The notes beneath the pieces are model-generated. The model was not told where the DNA came from and ran no database searches. It was given only the letters and a program-made list of their open reading frames with translations. A program made the translations under genes and the position numbers. From Agapanthus africanus (taxonomy: Eukaryota > Streptophyta > Magnoliopsida > Asparagales > Amaryllidaceae): 64,000 nucleotides of DNA. Location of the stretch: positions 206,837,632-206,901,631 of the forward strand of contig JASDDO010000006.1 of NCBI GenBank assembly GCA_030015575.1, read 5' to 3'. This document shows, piece by piece, positions 53,808 to 64,000 of this stretch (the first letter of the stretch is position 1; every line of letters begins with the position of its first letter).

Positions 53808-55325
53808 GGATCAAATATCACGTATATCTCATTTAAAAACTACATATGAAACTTTATGCAAATGGAGGGTATACAAGATGCAATACCATATCAATGCTTT
53901 GAAGAAAAGCTAAACTTAATTAGATATCATAATAATAGTTATAATGTTGCGGGGGTGCCATACGCCATCCACCCGACTTCCCCCGTAGATGTAAATCTAC
54001 TCACCGGAAATACGTCGTATCTACTCAGGAATTGCCAATCTTTTTTCCTTTCCTTGCGGCCTCCGAAGTCCCCGTATTTTTATCTAACATAGCAATAACT
54101 TGTATAAGGAAATGGATACATTCCGATACGTCAAAAATCAAGAAACACAAGTTGTACGTGTTAATTACATTACGTACAACTATTGCAAACGATCTAATTC
54201 TTAGCCTTACTGAATTTTAACCCAACACTGCATTGCGACTGAAAACAGAACGCGTTACGTTTTAACCGTGTCGTATTTTAGATTTTAGATATTTTTTTCC
54301 GATATTAGCTTTCATATTTTATATACAGTTAAACTGAATTGATTAAACAATATCAAATTAAACAAAATTCTGTACAGATGCCTACCCAACAAACCAAAAC
54401 ATCAAACCCATTCAAAAATCCGGCGACGCCGGAATCCTCCTTCATGTCGCCGGCCCAAAAACGATCCTCTTGATTCGTGTTTCTATGGGTTGTTCTAAGT
54501 CTAACATAAATCATTTTGGCACTGTTTTGTTAAGTTAATTTTCCTCTAAACTATAGCAGATTCAAACAGAGCCTAGTTGTGACTAAAATACGATATTATA
54601 AAAATTTTCATTTCAATTAAACTAGTTACAGAATCTAAATTCCTACTGTGATTAAAGATTTTACCTTCAAGTAATTTGCTTGAACAACACCCTCCAAGAT
54701 GCACAAGTTCCTTGTCCTAGCTTGATGTTGGAACTCCTTAGCCATTTTCTCCTTCTCACTTCTCTTTTCTTTTCTTTTTCTTTTCTTGTTCTTAATCATC
54801 TTTAACTTTTGAAATTTTCTGAATGTTTAACTTGTTTAAAATGATCTGAACACCTTAAATCAATGGTGAAGGGAAGGGTGAGGTGTAGGAGGAGGTGTCA
54901 CCAAGCAAAATCTAGTGGTTTCATGCAAGGAGAAGGTGTGGGGAGTGTGTTGTGCATGAGAGGAGGTGGTGGAAATGCTTTACCATTTCTAAAATGAATT
55001 ATCTTGATAAAATTCTGAACTAACTTTATCTAACCCCTTTTCTACTTACACCCTTAACAATTTCCCATTTTGCACAAAATCCAAAACTTTATATAAATAC
55101 CCTTCACAACCTATGTTATTATAATACACCCTTTTTATTAAAATGAAGCTAAAATTCACATTAAAACCGTTATAATTTATTTATGTTACATATTAAAATC
55201 ATAATTTAATTTATTTTACAAACTACTCATGAAAATGTCCTATTTTGTTTTAATAACTTTTTAATTTAACAATTTATTATTTAATTAATTAATTTTATTT
55301 ACTTCCAAAATTTCAGAACATTACA
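53808..55325 (-). repeat. Gypsy-B 3' LTR, second piece
   Basis: Continues from 31797 after removal of Gypsy-C and one CGTAC; 53808-54113 matches 60768-61071. In element orientation the LTR begins TGTAATGTTCTG at 55325. Includes the GTAGAT/ATCTAC hairpin at 53985-54000. The stretch 54114-55325 has no second copy in the window because Gypsy-D interrupts the other LTR; it is AT-rich and shows no genes. Confidence 0.85.
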
Positions 55326-55341
55326 ATATTCCCCCGTTAAG
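55326..55341 (-). other. Gypsy-B polypurine tract
   Basis: Minus-strand CTTAACGGGGGAATAT directly before the 3' LTR. Confidence 0.82.
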
Positions 55342-55366
55342 AAAATTCGGTCCCCGAATTTAAAAC

Positions 55367-55756
55367 TTAACTAAACGTACCTTCAAAAAGATGTGGAAAT
55401 TTCATTCGCATCGCATCCTCGGTCTCCCAAGTAATCTCTTCGCGATTCCTTCCTCGCCAAAGAACCTTGACAGATGAAAGTATCCTGGATCTTAGTTTCT
55501 TTGCCTGCCGGTCTAGAATAGCGACTGGCTGCACTGTGTAGGATAAATCCGGCTCAAGCTGTAAGGTCTGATGCTGGATCGCGTGAGAAGGATCGTGAAG
55601 ATACTTGCGAAGCATCGAAATGTGAAACACCGGATGCACATCGGGAAAACTCGGCGGAAGTGCTAAACGATAAGCTACAGCACCCACTCTCTCTAGAATC
55701 TCATAAGGTCCGACATATCTGGGGCTGGGCTTCGCCTTTTTCCCGAAACGCATCAC
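55367..55756 (-). pseudogene. pol: Gypsy-B pol: integrase C terminus and chromodomain-like tail
   Basis: 129 open codons equivalent to the Gypsy-A tail: YVGPYEILERVG, VFHISMLRKYLHD and the chromodomain-like VKVLWRG...WETEDAMRMKFPHLF before the natural stop at 55367. Near-complete conservation of this part contrasts with the deleted front of the gene. It is in a different phase from the integrase core upstream (55870-56463), so a shift separates them. Confidence 0.85.
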
Positions 55757-55869
55757 ACCTTCATCGGAGACACACGAAGAAACACATGGTCTCCCACATC
55801 AAACTCGAGTTTAAGACATCGTCGATCTGCATATGATTTCTGTCTGCACTGGGCCGCTCTTATTCTGTC

Positions 55870-56463
55870 TCATATCAGTTGAATCTTTTCCGTAATCTCC
55901 TGTACTACCTGCGGTCCCAAAATGCTACTCTCGCTAAGTTCCGTCCAGCAAACAAGCGGTCGACATATCCTTCCATACAAAGCTTCAAAGGGAGCTATTT
56001 GGATCGTCTCCTGAAAACTATTGTTGTACGAGAATTCTATCAAAGGTAAGTGACGATCCCAACTACCACCGAAATCAAGGCTACCAGCCCGAAGCATATC
56101 CTCTAAAGTCTGAATGGTCCGCTCTGACTGACCATCCGTCTGTGGGTGAAAAGCTGTACTAAAACTCAATCGTGTACCAAGAGTTTCTTGAAGTTTCTGC
56201 CATAGCCTATTAGTAAACTGGGTACCCCGATCTGATACTATGCACGTCAGAACTCTATGTAAACGTACAATCTCATCGATACAAATCTGAGCATACTGCG
56301 TAAACCTATATGTCGTCTTCACTGGTAGAAAGTGAGATGCCCTTGTCAGTCTATCTACAATCACCCAGATGAAATCATACCCTCTGCTAGTCTTGGGTAG
56401 ACCCACTATGAAATCCATGGAAATCTGTTCCCATTTCCACTCCGGAATGGGCAAGGGCTGCAA
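55870..56463 (-). pseudogene. pol: Gypsy-B pol: integrase core
   Basis: About 197 open codons from PIPEWKWEQISMDF through VSDRGTQF and QSERTIQTL to the SSILGPQ region. The catalytic Asp, Asp and Glu are all present, with D,D(35)E spacing. Unlike Gypsy-A it keeps the Trp of EWKW and the Gln after SERTI. It is separated from the zinc-finger part by a TAG after VKAEH. Confidence 0.87.
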
Positions 56464-56478
56464 TTCTTCAGCCGGCCT

Positions 56479-57202
56479 CTAGTGCTCTGCCTTGACTTGC
56501 TGACAAGTTAAGCATCTCAAAACAACCTCCGCAATGTCCCTCTTCATTCCTTTCCACCAATAAACATCCCTCAAGTCATGATACATCTTGGTGGAACCAG
56601 GATGAATACTGTATGCTGATCTATCAGCAACCTCTAAGTTCTCACGTCTCAGTCCATCCGAATCTGGCAAACAAAGAAGAGTCCTAAAACGTAATACTAT
56701 ACGGTCATCAATCACGAACTCTGACTCTCGTCCCTGCCTAACCTGATCCATGATCACCGCCATACGAGCATCTGCGGCTGTGTCTCTCGAATACAATCCA
56801 ATAACTGAGGATGGGTGCAAACATGAGCTAATTGTCCCCCTGTAGATGTGAACTCGACTGAATTCAGCTATCACATAAAGTCTTCCAGTTTGTAGAAGAT
56901 TGTCCCTATAAGGTGTGCAAATGAGATAAGCTACCTCCAGGTCTTCGATTCAAGGCATCTACCACAACATTTGCTTTTCCTGGATGATACAAGATCTCGC
57001 AATCGTATTCTTTCACGAGTTCCATCCATCTACGCTGCCTTAGATTCAGATCTTTCTGCTGAAAAATATACTTTAAGCTCGTATGATCTGTGAGAATCTG
57101 GTACGACCCTCCACACAAGTAATGTCTCCAAATCATCAGTGCGAATACTACAGCAGCCATCTCCAAAAAATGGGTAGGGTAGTTCTGCTCGTGTCTCTTC
57201 AA
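56479..57202 (-). pseudogene. pol: Gypsy-B pol: RNase H and integrase zinc finger
   Basis: Reading leftwards: RNase H (56906-57202; [27 protein letters not shown]), a frameshift near 56880-56905, then the linker and HHCC finger (56479-56874; [10 protein letters not shown] to [12 protein letters not shown]). The stop at 56479-56481 follows VKAEH, the same codon as in Gypsy-A at 9055. Confidence 0.85.
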
Positions 57203-57628
57203 CTACCGAGAAGCATAAGCTACAATTCTGTCATGCTTTATCAATACACAGCCTAAACTCACTTGAGAGGAATCACAATATACTACAAAACTACCTGACC
57301 CGGAAGGTAACGATAAGACATGTACAGTTGTCAAGCGAGTCCTCGACTGCTGGAAACTCTGCTCACATGCATCTGTTCAAAGAAATGGAACTTCGTTCCT
57401 AGTCGATCCGGTCAACGGTGCAGCGATCCGAGAAAAATCCTGCACAAAACGTCTGTAATAACCGGCCAGACCCAAGAAATTTCGAACCTCTGTAACTGAC
57501 ACAAGTCTGGGCCAGTGCTGTACCGCTTCTATCTTCTTTGGGTCCACACGTATCCCATCTCTTGCAACTACGTGACCCAAGAAATCTACATTATCCAACC
57601 AGAAAGCACACTTGGAGAATTTAGCGAA
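57203..57628 (-). pseudogene. pol: Gypsy-B pol: C-terminal third of reverse transcriptase
   Basis: Starts abruptly at the [10 protein letters not shown] thumb segment (57628) and continues with [21 protein letters not shown] and [11 protein letters not shown] to about 57377, then decays into RNase H. The palm with the catalytic FIDD box, the protease and most of gag are missing, so the element carries an internal deletion of about 2 kb or more relative to Gypsy-A. Confidence 0.8.
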
Positions 57629-58508
57629 TCCGTTACTTCTGATACCCTGTAGAGAAGTCTTGCAAATCTCACTTTCGAAGACTCGTCCCAATTCGTCGGT
57701 GGAAAGCTTACTACACAATCACCTTCCCGAACTACTTGCACCTGGTCTGAACAAACTCCATCGGAAGAAGTACATCAATTTCACCGATCTCGTATCGAAG
57801 CGCCACTACGGATTAAAATCCTAACCATCTCACTTCTGAACGGCTATGAATCCTGCTGATCCATCTATACTAGTAAGGTCGTCAACCATTTAACTTCACG
57901 GACTCGGGAAGGAACATCTCGATAACCTCAGCAATGATTGTTACCATTGTCTAAACAGTACGAGACACCACGATTTTCAAAGAGAAGAAAAACATCACGT
58001 CTCAAGTCTGTCTGATCACTAACCATGACTCTACCATCTGGTGCGGATCCCGAAAAAACTTGCCCCACTATTTGAACTCGATCATTTATGAATAAACGAC
58101 GTGTCTCTATATCATCGAAAAGTCACCCCAGTCAGTCCTTGTCCTAGACAAGTCTGCTCTGACCGTATCTCTGACTGTAGCCCTCTCGGACCACATAACA
58201 TGGTGATCGAACAATAAATCATGCACTGACGAAGATGGATCAACAGAAGAAATAGAAGGAAGATCTCAAGATATAAATCCTAAGGTAACTTAGGTGGAGT
58301 ATCATATCGTAAATATGTCGCGGAACATATGTACGGTACATCACTCTACTTAGTACCTACTCCATCAAAAAGGGTCATCCTATATAATGAAAGTTCGGGT
58401 ATAAGACCCGCAAATGCATGTCTAAGTCTTATAAGGTCATGCCCAGGTAACAAAATGTATTCCCAGACTCCATATAGTCAACCTAGACTCGAACAAGGTT
58501 AAACCAAA
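57629..58508 (-). other. Gypsy-B decayed gag start and leader
   Basis: A gag start remnant reads leftwards from an ATG at 58201 to about 58130, with residues resembling RATVRDTVRADLSRTRTD. The rest to 57629 is not recognisable. Between this and the primer site lies the leader, including the hairpin at 58313-58330. Confidence 0.6.
58313..58330 (-). other. Gypsy-B leader hairpin (homologue of the CCGCGG hairpin)
   Basis: ATATG (58313-58317) with CATAT (58326-58330); in element orientation the loop is TTCCGCGA. The apical closing pair runs G-C in Gypsy-A, G.U in Gypsy-C and A-U here. The loop palindrome is reduced to CGCG. Confidence 0.5.
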
Positions 58509-58521
58509 CACTCTGATACCA
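58509..58521 (-). other. Gypsy-B primer binding site
   Basis: Minus-strand TGGTATCAGAGTG, four bases from the LTR; the first 11 bases match the tRNA-iMet site. Confidence 0.88.
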
Positions 58522-59544
58522 ACTTTGTCACGACCCAAATATGGCACGTGACTGGCATATAAAACACGTGACATCTAAATACATCGACACAATCTAAGTA
58601 AGCCGAAACCCAGAATCTAAACCGTTTTTGAAAATATTGGATGTGAGGTTTAAATAATCATCCGATAAAATCAATTTAAAATAACATCTAGTTTTAATTA
58701 AGTATGTTTAAAAGCATTTATGACGATTTGAAACTTGACATCACCTTCTTTGAATTTTTATAAAAACCTGATACAACATAATAAAATAGCATATCAACGG
58801 AAGCTAGTCTCCAAGTCCAAATAATGGAGCGACCAATTAACCTAAATCATAAGTCGACTCCAAAGAGTGCAACATCACCACATATAAACTCTACGTCTTG
58901 CTTCTAAGTCCATAATATACCACTTCTAAGTTTATGAAATTGTCGATAGATACAAGAATATATGAATAATCAAGAGTGAGTAGGATACAATAACAACTCA
59001 CGTACCCATAAATCCCTAAAAGTATGTGTGCCCAAACCGCTGATAATCCACGCGGTAAAACCTGCAAGAAAACTGTGGCACAACGGGGATGAGTTGCCAA
59101 CTCAGTGAATAAAAGTGCATATAAAAGTAGAAATCGAAATGCATAACGATACCTAGGTCATAAGTATAGTACTATCATAATCTGAATCGATATACTATAT
59201 GATATGCAAAGGTGCAATACTAACTATCATGCAATCACAAGTATAATATCTCAATATCATATGAATCAAAATCCTGAATCTATTATCCGTATTGGAATTC
59301 CCTTTTTGTCTATGAATGTATGTACAAAAATATGCAGATACTGTCCCCCGAATCAGTCCTGGTGGAATCCAATAAATACATATCTGATTGCGTACCTCAT
59401 GATATTGATCACATCAATATACATATAGATGTCCAGCATAGACATCGAAATCCCCAATCTCTCGTGTCCAGTATCGATACGTAAATACAGATACCGTCGA
59501 TACCATCTCAACAGATGATCGCCACCCGATATCCTGGCTACGAT

Positions 59545-59672
59545 CAGTATCCCCTGGATATCTGCCGTACCTAATCGAACCCCGGTCAGTATCCCCAGGA
59601 TAGTTGCCGTGATCATCTCAATCTCCGGTCAGTATCCCTTGGATATCTGCCGTGCTCAATTCTATTTCCGGT
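59545..59672 (-). repeat. Gypsy-B LTR three-copy tandem repeat, right copy
   Basis: Units at 59545, 59587 and 59630, matching 30557-30684 in the other LTR. Confidence 0.8.
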
Positions 59673-60113
59673 ATCGAGTATCTTCGCTAGGCTCCCCCGC
59701 CTCAATGCGGCTATCCTGCCCCTCGGTCTCGACCGGGTCCACCATGTATCCAACTGTATATCTCCCCCACTCAGTCTGGGTAACGAAAAAATATCCTCGA
59801 CTGTATATCTCCCCCACTCGGTCCGGAATAAAAACAGAAAACACAAAACTCATTGTGGACGTTTTACTCATCATATCAAACTATCAAGTAAGGAATAAGA
59901 ATAATTGCATAGATTGTATTGATGATATATTATATATGTATATATATAACAGTGTCCCATACCACCGATATATATAAATATAATCAGGAATAAAATACTC
60001 AGAAATCCCAAGGAAACGAATGCATCATCCATAGTATTATAACAAGAATAGGAAAAGACTACGTAATCATATCATATAACATAATGATTTCAATTCTAAT
60101 GTGTCATGGCACT

Positions 60114-60172
60114 ACTAATGATGTGTAGTTTAGCATACGCGTCTGTGCTCGTGCAACATGGAAATCATTAGT
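60114..60172 (-). other. Gypsy-B LTR long stem, right copy
   Basis: ACTAATGAT (60114-60122) with ATCATTAGT (60164-60172). In element orientation it lies between GAACACTTGCAC and GCCATGACAC, aligning with the stems of Gypsy-A, -C and -D. A second, weaker stem of the same type follows: ACCAAT (60256-60261) with ATTGGT (60309-60314), suggesting the whole structure was duplicated. Confidence 0.65.
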
Positions 60173-60942
60173 ATTTGTGCAAGTGTTCTACGGTGTAAAA
60201 ATCTAATATTAACATATATATATATAACAGAACGATTCTACAGTGACAAGGCAGTACCAATAAGGTATAGTGTAACAGATATTTGTGTGCTTGTGCAGCA
60301 TAGTACTCATTGGTATTTGTGCAGTGTTCTGTCAGAGTGTGCGTAACGCAGAAACATATAATATAGATAATATAATCTAAACGTACTTATTTTAATTACT
60401 TGTTAGGAGCTATACCATAATCTTTAGAAATGATCGGAATGTTAAGTTTGAAATAAGGAAGCTGTCTTAAATTTAAAATAGATGCTTGTTTTTAGAAACT
60501 GGCACGCATCCTGGTAGTTTATTTAAAAGACAACGAACCGTGGTTTTTAAAATAATATAGCTCATACCAGTATTACATCCTAAAACAGAACTTAATCTAT
60601 CTGTACGAGTCGAAGAATAAATTGGCCGTTATTCGGCAAACAAAGTTCATCATTTCCGATATGTATAAATCCTTGTATTATAGCTCATCATATTGCTATA
60701 TCCCTATCATCTTAAGTACAGTATGGTCCCTCGTACAAACTCATCAAATCATACCCATATCGTACGGATCAAATATCACGTATATCTCATTTAAAAACTA
60801 CATATGAAACTTTATGCAAATGGAGGGTATACAAGATGCAAAACCATATCAATGCTTTGAGGAAAAGCTAAACTTAATTAGATATCATAATAATAGTTAT
60901 AAGGTTGCGGGGGTGCCATACGCCATCCACCCGACTTTCCCC

Positions 60943-60958
60943 GTAGATGTAAATCTAC
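60943..60958 (-). other. Gypsy-B LTR: GTAGAT/ATCTAC hairpin next to donor-like GGTGAGTAG
   Basis: GTAGAT (60943-60948) with ATCTAC (60953-60958); minus-strand TGGTGAGTAG precedes it. Homologous to 3453-3469 and 33264-33279. Confidence 0.5.
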
Positions 60959-61066
60959 TCACCAGAAATACGCCGTATCTACTCAGGAATTACCAATCCT
61001 TTTTCCTTTCCTTGCGGCCTCCGAAGTCCCCTTATTTGAATCTAACCTAGCAATAACTTGTATAAA

Positions 61067-61071
61067 GAAAC
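61067..61071. repeat. Presumed target site duplication GAAAC (Gypsy-D, left copy)
   Basis: GAAAC precedes the TG of Gypsy-D; the matching point in the other Gypsy-B LTR reads GAAAT (54109-54113). The right copy is outside the window. Confidence 0.6.
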
Positions 61072-64000
61072 TGTAACATTTCAAAAAGATAAAATATTAA
61101 TTTTGGGAATTTTTATAATTTAATATTATTTTATTGAATATTTTAATATTTTGGAACTATTAAATACAAATAAATGGGGGAAAATTTTGGAAAATTTTGG
61201 AAAATTCTAAAATAGGGTAAATTAGAGAATTATGACATTTTAAAGTTTTTGTGATTAATTTGACACTAATTTAGTGCTAATCGCGATTAAAAATCGCTAA
61301 TCGGTTTTTAGCTTTTTTGTGCAACACATGCACATATCACTTTTTCACACTTGTGCATTTTCTTGCCATGCTTTTCATTTGGGTTTACTATTTGAGTGAG
61401 AAGGGTTTTAAAAGGAAAAAGAAAAGGAAAAGAATAAAGAAATGGGTAGTTGGTGAGAGAGAGAGAGGTATGGGCTTCATTGACTAAGGACTTAACCATT
61501 TCTCCCCTCATTTCCCTCCCTCTTCTCCCTTCTCCTGCTGCTGCTCCTGCACCTCCTTTCCCTCCCCTCTTCAAGCTCCAAAACACCTCTAAAACAACCT
61601 CAAAATCCAATCTCCATTTCATTAAATGTGTGCACAATCCCTAGATCTACACTTGGTGCTAAAGAAGCAAGGATTTTGGCCACTAGGGGCAACTCAAGAA
61701 AATTCTTGAGTTTCCAAATGAGGTATTTTCTGGACCTTAAACTTAGTTTATGCATTTCCTTTACCCTCATATTAAGATCGAATCGATATTGTGTGATATT
61801 GTGGACTTGTGGATAACCTAGTTAGGGTTGTGTTGATTTATGGATTGTAATATGAAATTGAGGTCAGTAGAGGTTATACGATCACCCTAGTGTATGAATT
61901 GGAAACCCAAAACCTGAAGCTTAAACCATAATACGGATTTTAGAAACCGATATCGGGGAATTTATGAAACCTGTGAAGTGTATATTGAATCTGCTATCAC
62001 CCGAGACACCCTAAATTAAAATTGATTGGACAGTGACACGTGCAGGCACCCAGGAAGCTACCACCAAGACCCCAGCCCCTACTTCCATTTCCAGGCCGCA
62101 AATTCCTCCATTCTGGCCGCAAATTGCGGCCAGACCATGATGGAATTGGCTCGTTTTGGTTTTGGTGTTCCCTTATCTGTAGTTTAGACCCCTGGTATAT
62201 TTAGATTTGCATAAATTGACCTAGGGTGAAATCTGGGACATATTTCCTAAGTTGCTGTTTTGGATTCGTGTTTCCGTATTCCGTATTTTTGATTCTGAAA
62301 TTTTGTCTTGTGTTTTACCTTGAATATTTGGCGTTTATACGACGATATAGAGGATTTATTGATGGTTTAAAAGGCGTGCCATAGGTTCTAACCTATAGGC
62401 CTCTTATCGTATCATTTTGGATTTCATGTGCCGTTTTAGTTTTGATTTGGTTTTAATGCGCATATACGATACTTTGATGTGTAGGTACCCCATGAAGACT
62501 TCGGGACGACAAGCAAGCGCGTGGCGACGTCCACAAATGAAGACGCTAGGTGAGTAGATTATATCTACTGGGGGAAGTCGGGTGGATGGCGTATAGCACC
62601 CCCGCAGTCCGTAGTTGTTATTATATATGATAGTTAGGTGTATTATGGATAGTGTAGGGTTAGAAGTGACTAGTGTAGTTCATAGTCGCGAACCCTAGAA
62701 TAGAATTACACCTACACGCACACCCTTGCATATTACCTATACTTACACGGTGTTAATGATGAGATTGGATGACTTTGGAGATGAGTCGATGATATTGGGC
62801 TTTGTGCCGCGAGATCGGTGATGTGGTATGATTCGTATTTGGGATACGAAATGTGATTCTTGCGGGTTTGGGATGTGTGTTTACCCCCGTATTCATACTT
62901 TGTAGTTGGTATCAGTTGTACTAGACTTAGATCAGTACCCCAGCTTATGTGATATGATATGATGATAGTGATACCTGAAGTGTGATGAGATAGTGTGATA
63001 TTGACCCGTACCCAGCTATTGGGATGCCGTACGACGATTTACCGTATGAGCTTTACATTGATGATAGATCCGCACTCATGACTTGAGGATGTCATATGAT
63101 ATACTGTATCGTACGCGATACTATTGAGGCGGAATCACCGACTATTATATCTATATATATATTGACTCAGATGTTAGGCGGTTTCCTTACCTGTAGCTCA
63201 GCTTCTTAGTTCAGCTGTATAGTTTAGTGTAGTTGTTAGATTAGATTAGACTCCTACCTATTTCAAAACTAGCGGGTCGTGGGTATTTTAAAAGACAAGT
63301 CAAGGGATCTACGGACATTTCAAAAAGGCGTATCTTTTCATAAAAACACCGTAGCCCTATTTTCAAAACCCCATGATTCGTGATATTTCAAAAGGCACCA
63401 TTTGTAGGACTTATATTAGATTAATGCAGATTAGTTATAGTTGCGTCTAGATTCAGCTCCCACTCTTTTTGTGGTTCGCTTTGCATCGCATTCTTATATT
63501 ATGTTTCATACTCCATTATTGATATCATGCTGTTAGGACACCAGCACCATTACCGATGTTGCGTATGTACCACGTACACTTACTTGCCGGCTCACACACA
63601 TCTTCATCGGTAATTGCCATGTCACGTACACCTTAGAAAATACTATTGCTTGTCATAACCTATTAGCTAATAGTTTAGACATTGTAGTTATTACCTGCTA
63701 CTTCATGCATACTGTTATTCATTGTTATGCCGCATTCATGGATTCTCATGCATATATTCACTATTTTACGTGTTATTGAGGTTTTGGATTTGGATTTCCG
63801 TGAGATTTTCTGGATTTGGAGGAAAACCGCAAAAACACAGATAAACATTTTCTCTCTTTTAAAATAAAAAGTGCGGTTTTCCCATGATGTATGAGTCGTC
63901 CACCATGAGTTTGCTGATGGATTTGGAAACCCGATTCGAGGAGACGGATGAACCGTTTCGGGTACATGGTGGACCCGGTGCAGTACCCCGGGGCAAGATG
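61072..64000 (+). mobile_element. Gypsy-D: gypsy LTR of the Gypsy-C type, cut by the window end
   Basis: Begins TGTAACATTTC and follows the Gypsy-C LTR for almost 3 kb, with substantial divergence. It includes the donor-like hairpin GTAGAT (62554-62559) / ATCTAC (62563-62568) and the long stem. The segment 63257-63400 is absent from Gypsy-C at that place and repeats TATTTCAAAA-like words. Whether this is a full element or a solo LTR cannot be seen. The frame at 61308-61637 (minus) is a by-product. Confidence 0.85.
63537..63625 (+). other. Gypsy-D LTR: conserved long-range stem-loop
   Basis: ATTACCGATG (63549-63558) pairs perfectly with CATCGGTAAT (63605-63614), flanked by GGACACCAGCACC and GCCATGTCAC. 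It is nearly the Gypsy-C sequence. Confidence 0.68.

Larger units (their letters stand above)
29884..61071 (-). mobile_element. Gypsy-B: minus-strand Ty3/gypsy chromovirus, the outermost element of the nest
   Basis: Visible pieces: left LTR (its 3' LTR) at 29884-31797 and 53808-55325, interior 55326-58525, right LTR (its 5' LTR) 58526-61071. It is interrupted by Copia-3 at 29884, Gypsy-C at 31798-53802 and Gypsy-D at 61072. The interior is only 3.2 kb: most of gag, the protease and the first part of RT are deleted. With both LTR pieces combined the LTR was about 3.8 kb. Confidence 0.88.
58526..61071 (-). repeat. Gypsy-B 5' LTR, visible part
   Basis: On the plus strand begins TGTCACGACCC (element-orientation end GGGTCGTGACA) and is broken at 61071 by Gypsy-D. 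It contains the empty sites for Copia-3 (near 58868) and Gypsy-C (near 60762). Contains the GAGTTGCCAACTC box (59091-59103), triple repeat (59545-59672), long stem (60114-60172) and donor-side hairpin (60943-60958). The 122-codon frame at 59609-59977 is not a gene. Confidence 0.88.

Noticed and set aside
55367..55756. Stand-alone host chromodomain gene
   Set aside because: It is the C-terminal end of Gypsy-B pol, directly before the purine tract and LTR, with the integrase core upstream on the same strand.
59609..59977. 122-codon frame in the Gypsy-B LTR
   Set aside because: Runs through the tandem repeat region; the other LTR copy has only shifted, shorter frames (30552-30812, 30608-30910).
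61308..61637. Minus-strand 109-codon glycine/arginine-rich frame
   Set aside because: Lies across simple CT-rich and GA-rich LTR sequence of Gypsy-D; the homologous part of Gypsy-C does not keep it.

Overview
This window is plant nuclear DNA made entirely of nested LTR retrotransposons. I find no host gene, tRNA gene, rRNA gene or CRISPR array. The plant assignment rests on Tekay/Del-like Ty3/gypsy chromoviruses with 3.6-4.3 kb LTRs, Ty1/copia elements with ~2.2 kb LTRs, and initiator-Met-tRNA primer sites (TGGTATCAGAGC) next to them. The depth of nesting suggests a large, repeat-rich flowering-plant genome. The species cannot be told from this sequence.

Layout, by working names. Gypsy-B (minus strand) is the oldest layer and spans 29884-61071 in pieces. 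Into its left LTR went Copia-3 (minus, 26908-29883 visible). Into Copia-3 went Copia-1 (plus, 1-1606 and 23979-26907). Into Copia-1's pol went Gypsy-A (plus, 1607-23978, target duplication GTTTT). Into Gypsy-A's pol went Copia-2 (minus, 9714-19842, duplication GACAG). Separately, Gypsy-C (plus, 31798-53802, duplication CGTAC) entered the left LTR of Gypsy-B. Copia-4 (plus, 34696-45292, duplication GGTAT) then entered the 5' LTR of Gypsy-C. Gypsy-D (plus, 61072 to the window end) entered the right LTR of Gypsy-B.

Coding state. Only Copia-4 keeps a long intact gene: a 1090-codon protease-integrase-RT-RNase H polyprotein (39788-43060) with no gag in front of it. Gypsy-A keeps one unshifted gag-pol frame broken by six stop codons and by Copia-2. 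Gypsy-B has a partly deleted pol, Gypsy-C has almost no coding sequence, and Copia-1 and Copia-2 have decayed pol. Copia-2 has nearly identical LTRs despite wrecked genes, so it was probably mobilised by proteins made elsewhere.

The most interesting signals are non-coding. Comparing copies inside the window shows RNA-like stem-loops whose paired bases change together: (1) a hairpin between primer site and gag in three gypsy elements, with a self-complementary CCGCGG loop in two of them, resembling a retroviral dimer-initiation site; (2) a long-range LTR stem present in all four gypsy elements; (3) three consecutive hairpins with near-constant loops in the leaders of two copia elements. Gypsy-C also carries an array of 17-nt mini-hairpins (GTGCA-N7-TGCAC). 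All comparisons were made by eye; no alignment or folding program was run.
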